From NCBI GenBank assembly GCA_947449515.1, contig CANFSD010000101.1:1-6542 (forward strand): DNA of 6,542 nt, written 5' to 3'. Below the pieces are notes generated by a model that was not told the DNA's origin, did no database searches, and saw nothing but the letters and a program-made list of their open reading frames with translations. The translations under genes and the position numbers were made by a program. The stretch comes from Bacteroidota bacterium. Its GTDB lineage: Bacteria > Bacteroidota > Bacteroidia > UKL13-3. Shown here in pieces: positions 6,272-6,542 of the stretch; within the stretch, counting starts at the first letter, position 1, and the number at the start of each line of letters is the position of its first letter.

Positions 6272-6542
6272 TTAGTTCAATCATTCCATTAGGTTCTGTG
6301 TGAAATTTTCTAAGGTCGCTGCTGCCAGTTTTGTCTAAGGCTTTAAAGTAATGCAACAAAGAATTTATTTCTTGTTCACTTAACTGAAAAGCGGGCATTT
6401 GGTTCGTGCCAGATTGCACCATAGCTTTGATATACAATTCTCCTTTTCCCTCTTGGGAGTAGCAATTGGTTAAGTCTGGACCAAGGTAACCTCCAAGGTT
6501 ATAAATTTGATGACAGCTTTGACAATTGTATTTTTGAAATAC
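6261..6542 (-). CDS. norC: NorC-like membrane cytochrome c, C-terminal 93 residues
   Basis: An open minus-strand frame enters at base 6542 and stops at TAA 6263-6261. The N-terminus, where NorC has its membrane anchor, is outside the window. The fragment has one haem c motif, Cys7-Gln-Ser-Cys10-His11, followed by IYNLGGYLGPDLTN, and an axial methionine in NQMPAF (Met49), then SEQEINSLLHYFKALDKTG. This matches the NorC layout (C-x-x-C-H, G-x-Y at +6 to +8, P-x-L-T, then MP and a final helix). Gly17 and Tyr19 lie at +6 and +8 from the haem His, the spacing of the NorC residues (Gly71, Tyr73) that hold the calcium at the NorB interface. It should donate electrons to the NorB-like subunit encoded next; the genes overlap by 11 bases (ATGGAAAATAA). 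A generic class I cytochrome c cannot be fully excluded without the anchor. Confidence 0.8.
   Translation of the reverse strand, partial: VFQKYNCQSCHQIYNLGGYLGPDLTNCYSQEGKGELYIKAMVQSGTNQMPAFQLSEQEINSLLHYFKALDKTGSSDLRKFHTEPNGMIELNGK

Noticed and set aside
1..6542. CRISPR array, tRNA, insertion sequence or phage genes
   Set aside because: No repeat-spacer series, cloverleaf, transposase motif or terminal inverted repeats were seen on either strand.

Overview
The window looks like a chromosomal segment of a Bacteroidota bacterium, with Chitinophagaceae/Sphingobacteriales-like relatives the best guess. The reasons are low GC, AT-rich start regions with little Shine-Dalgarno signal, a possible Bacteroidetes-type -7 box (TAAATTTG), and gene families common in that phylum (FAS1-domain protein, paired lipoproteins of the MbnP/MbnH type, adjacent nadA-nadB). 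No tRNA, rRNA, CRISPR, insertion sequence or phage gene is visible. No gap without a gene exceeds about 90 bases.

Layout. (1) 1-113, plus strand: last 36 codons of a fasciclin (FAS1) domain protein, followed by a strong palindromic terminator at 136-168. (2) 182-1955, minus strand: a two-gene operon with overlapping ends, an MbnP-family lipoprotein followed by a di-haem MauG/MbnH/cytochrome c peroxidase-family lipoprotein. (3) 2043-4508, plus strand: nadA and nadB, the two steps from aspartate to quinolinate in de novo NAD synthesis. (4) 4505-6542, minus strand: the 3' part of a NorC-like membrane cytochrome c, a NorB-like haem-copper oxidoreductase subunit and a QueD/PTPS-family gene, packed as one operon. 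nadB and queD converge and overlap by 4 bases, their stop codons interlocked in a perfect 14-base palindrome.

How the genes work together. NadB oxidises aspartate to iminoaspartate, and the 4Fe-4S enzyme NadA condenses this with dihydroxyacetone phosphate to give quinolinate; nadC is not in the window. In methanotrophs, MbnH is a di-haem enzyme that converts a tryptophan of its partner MbnP to kynurenine, producing a copper-binding protein. The pair here has no methanobactin gene nearby and may do the same chemistry in another setting. The NorC/NorB-like pair would pass electrons from a periplasmic haem c to a membrane haem-copper centre.

The most unusual signal is in the NorB-like protein. 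It keeps the cNOR scaffold (12 predicted helices, GREYxE motif, GHH, NorC-side calcium-site residues). However, the positions of the third FeB histidine, of the FeB glutamate and of one low-spin haem histidine carry Asn190, Val194 and Met330. It is therefore either a divergent NO reductase/haem-copper family with a rebuilt active site or a complex that has lost canonical catalysis.
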